From the NCBI GenBank assembly GCA_910585655.1, contig CAJUFW010000096.1, positions 1 to 12,615 on the forward strand: a stretch of DNA of 12,615 nt, written 5' to 3'. Position numbers and translations under genes: made by a program. Below are positions 12,092 to 12,615 of this stretch, piece by piece. Source of the DNA: an uncultured Lachnospiraceae bacterium (GTDB taxonomy: Bacteria > Bacillota_A > Clostridia > Lachnospirales > Lachnospiraceae). Below the pieces are notes generated by a model. The model did no database searches, was not told the origin of the DNA, and was given only the letters and a program-made list of their open reading frames with translations. How positions within the stretch are numbered: the first letter of the stretch is position 1; every line of letters begins with the position of its first letter.

Positions 12092-12615
12092 ATGGAATAT
12101 TTAGTGCTTTTTGTAGTGTTGGTTTTATTTCTAATGATAAAAAGTGCGTCCGAACGGCGCCGTCGGGAACGGGAGTTAGAACAAAAGCTGCGGGATCGTT
12201 TTGGGACGCTTTCGGAAGAGGAATATTCGGAGGAAAAGTACCGTTCGATTCAATATTATTTTCGTTCTCGTCAAAACGATCCGGGTGTGATAGACGATAT
12301 CACATGGAATGATCTGGATATGGACAGAATCTACCAGGCGTTCAATCAGACAAGCTGTGCGATGGGAGAGGAGTATCTTTACGATCTGCTCCGAAGACCG
12401 CTGTATGAGAAGCAGGCGCTTAAAGAACGAGAGCGGCTGATTGCTTTTTTTGCAGAGCGGACAGAAGAGCGTATCCGTCTGGCGACGGCGTTAGCAAAGA
12501 TCGGAAAATTTCCGCAAATCTCCTTATATGAGTACTATCAGCGGGCGATGGATCTGACCAGTCTGTCGGTTTTGCCGGATCTGCTGCAGGCAGTTTTTCT
12601 GTTGCTTGCCATTCC
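12092..12615 (+). CDS. Membrane-anchored MutS-like protein, N-terminal part
   Basis: This frame has no stop before the window end and gives the first 174 residues. GGAG (12081-12084) lies 7 bases before the ATG. Residues 1-17 form a hydrophobic transmembrane anchor, followed by a strongly basic stretch, ERRRRERELE. Residues 68-115 resemble the MutS core/lever region, with ITWNDLDMDRIYQAFNQT (70-87) and then SCAMGEEYLYDLLRRP, as in MutS-related proteins whose DNA-binding mismatch domain is missing. A second hydrophobic segment begins at about 158 and is cut by the edge. The ATPase domain should lie downstream, outside the window. In this family, membrane segments within a MutS-like core are found in many Clostridia, and their function is not established. 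The assignment rests on motif resemblance only. Confidence 0.75.
   Translation, partial: MEYLVLFVVLVLFLMIKSASERRRRERELEQKLRDRFGTLSEEEYSEEKYRSIQYYFRSRQNDPGVIDDITWNDLDMDRIYQAFNQTSCAMGEEYLYDLLRRPLYEKQALKERERLIAFFAERTEERIRLATALAKIGKFPQISLYEYYQRAMDLTSLSVLPDLLQAVFLLLAI

Overview
The window looks like ordinary chromosome from a Gram-positive anaerobe of class Clostridia, most probably family Lachnospiraceae. The signs are the gene order rimP-nusA-ylxR-ylxQ-infB-rbfA-nrnA-truB-ribF, strong AGGAGG-type ribosome binding sites, sigma-A-like promoters with 17-base spacers, a tRNA gene without an encoded CCA, and protein sequences typical of that group. This placement is inference from gene content and style; the genus cannot be fixed from the sequence. 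All recognised genes are on the + strand.

Layout. Bases 1-224 are AT-rich and hold no gene I can assign. A NUDIX hydrolase follows (321-773) with its own promoter and a terminator-like hairpin. Next is a 730-base non-protein-coding stretch holding a tRNA-Glu(CTC) gene with a near-consensus promoter and a strong terminator, two further perfect or near-perfect hairpins, a degraded-looking small reading frame, and the promoter and structured leader of the main operon. The operon (1505-12003) runs rimP, nusA, ylxR (rnpM), ylxQ, infB, rbfA, nrnA, truB, ribF and recG, with gaps of about 50 bases or less and two overlaps. A last gene, cut by the window edge, begins at 12092 behind its own promoter and encodes a membrane-anchored MutS-like protein.

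How the genes fit together. The operon is a translation and RNA-metabolism cluster. RimP and RbfA mature the 30S subunit. NusA controls elongation and termination of transcription. YlxR and YlxQ are small RNA-binding proteins, and IF2 starts translation. NrnA degrades the shortest RNAs and pAp, TruB makes tRNA pseudouridine 55, and RibF makes FMN and FAD. RecG at the end is a branched-DNA helicase. The leader hairpin before rimP resembles a weak terminator and may be the site where NusA controls its own operon.

I found no convincing undescribed system. The parts least explained by known genes are the structured stretch at 1070-1351 and the long repetitive linker inside IF2.
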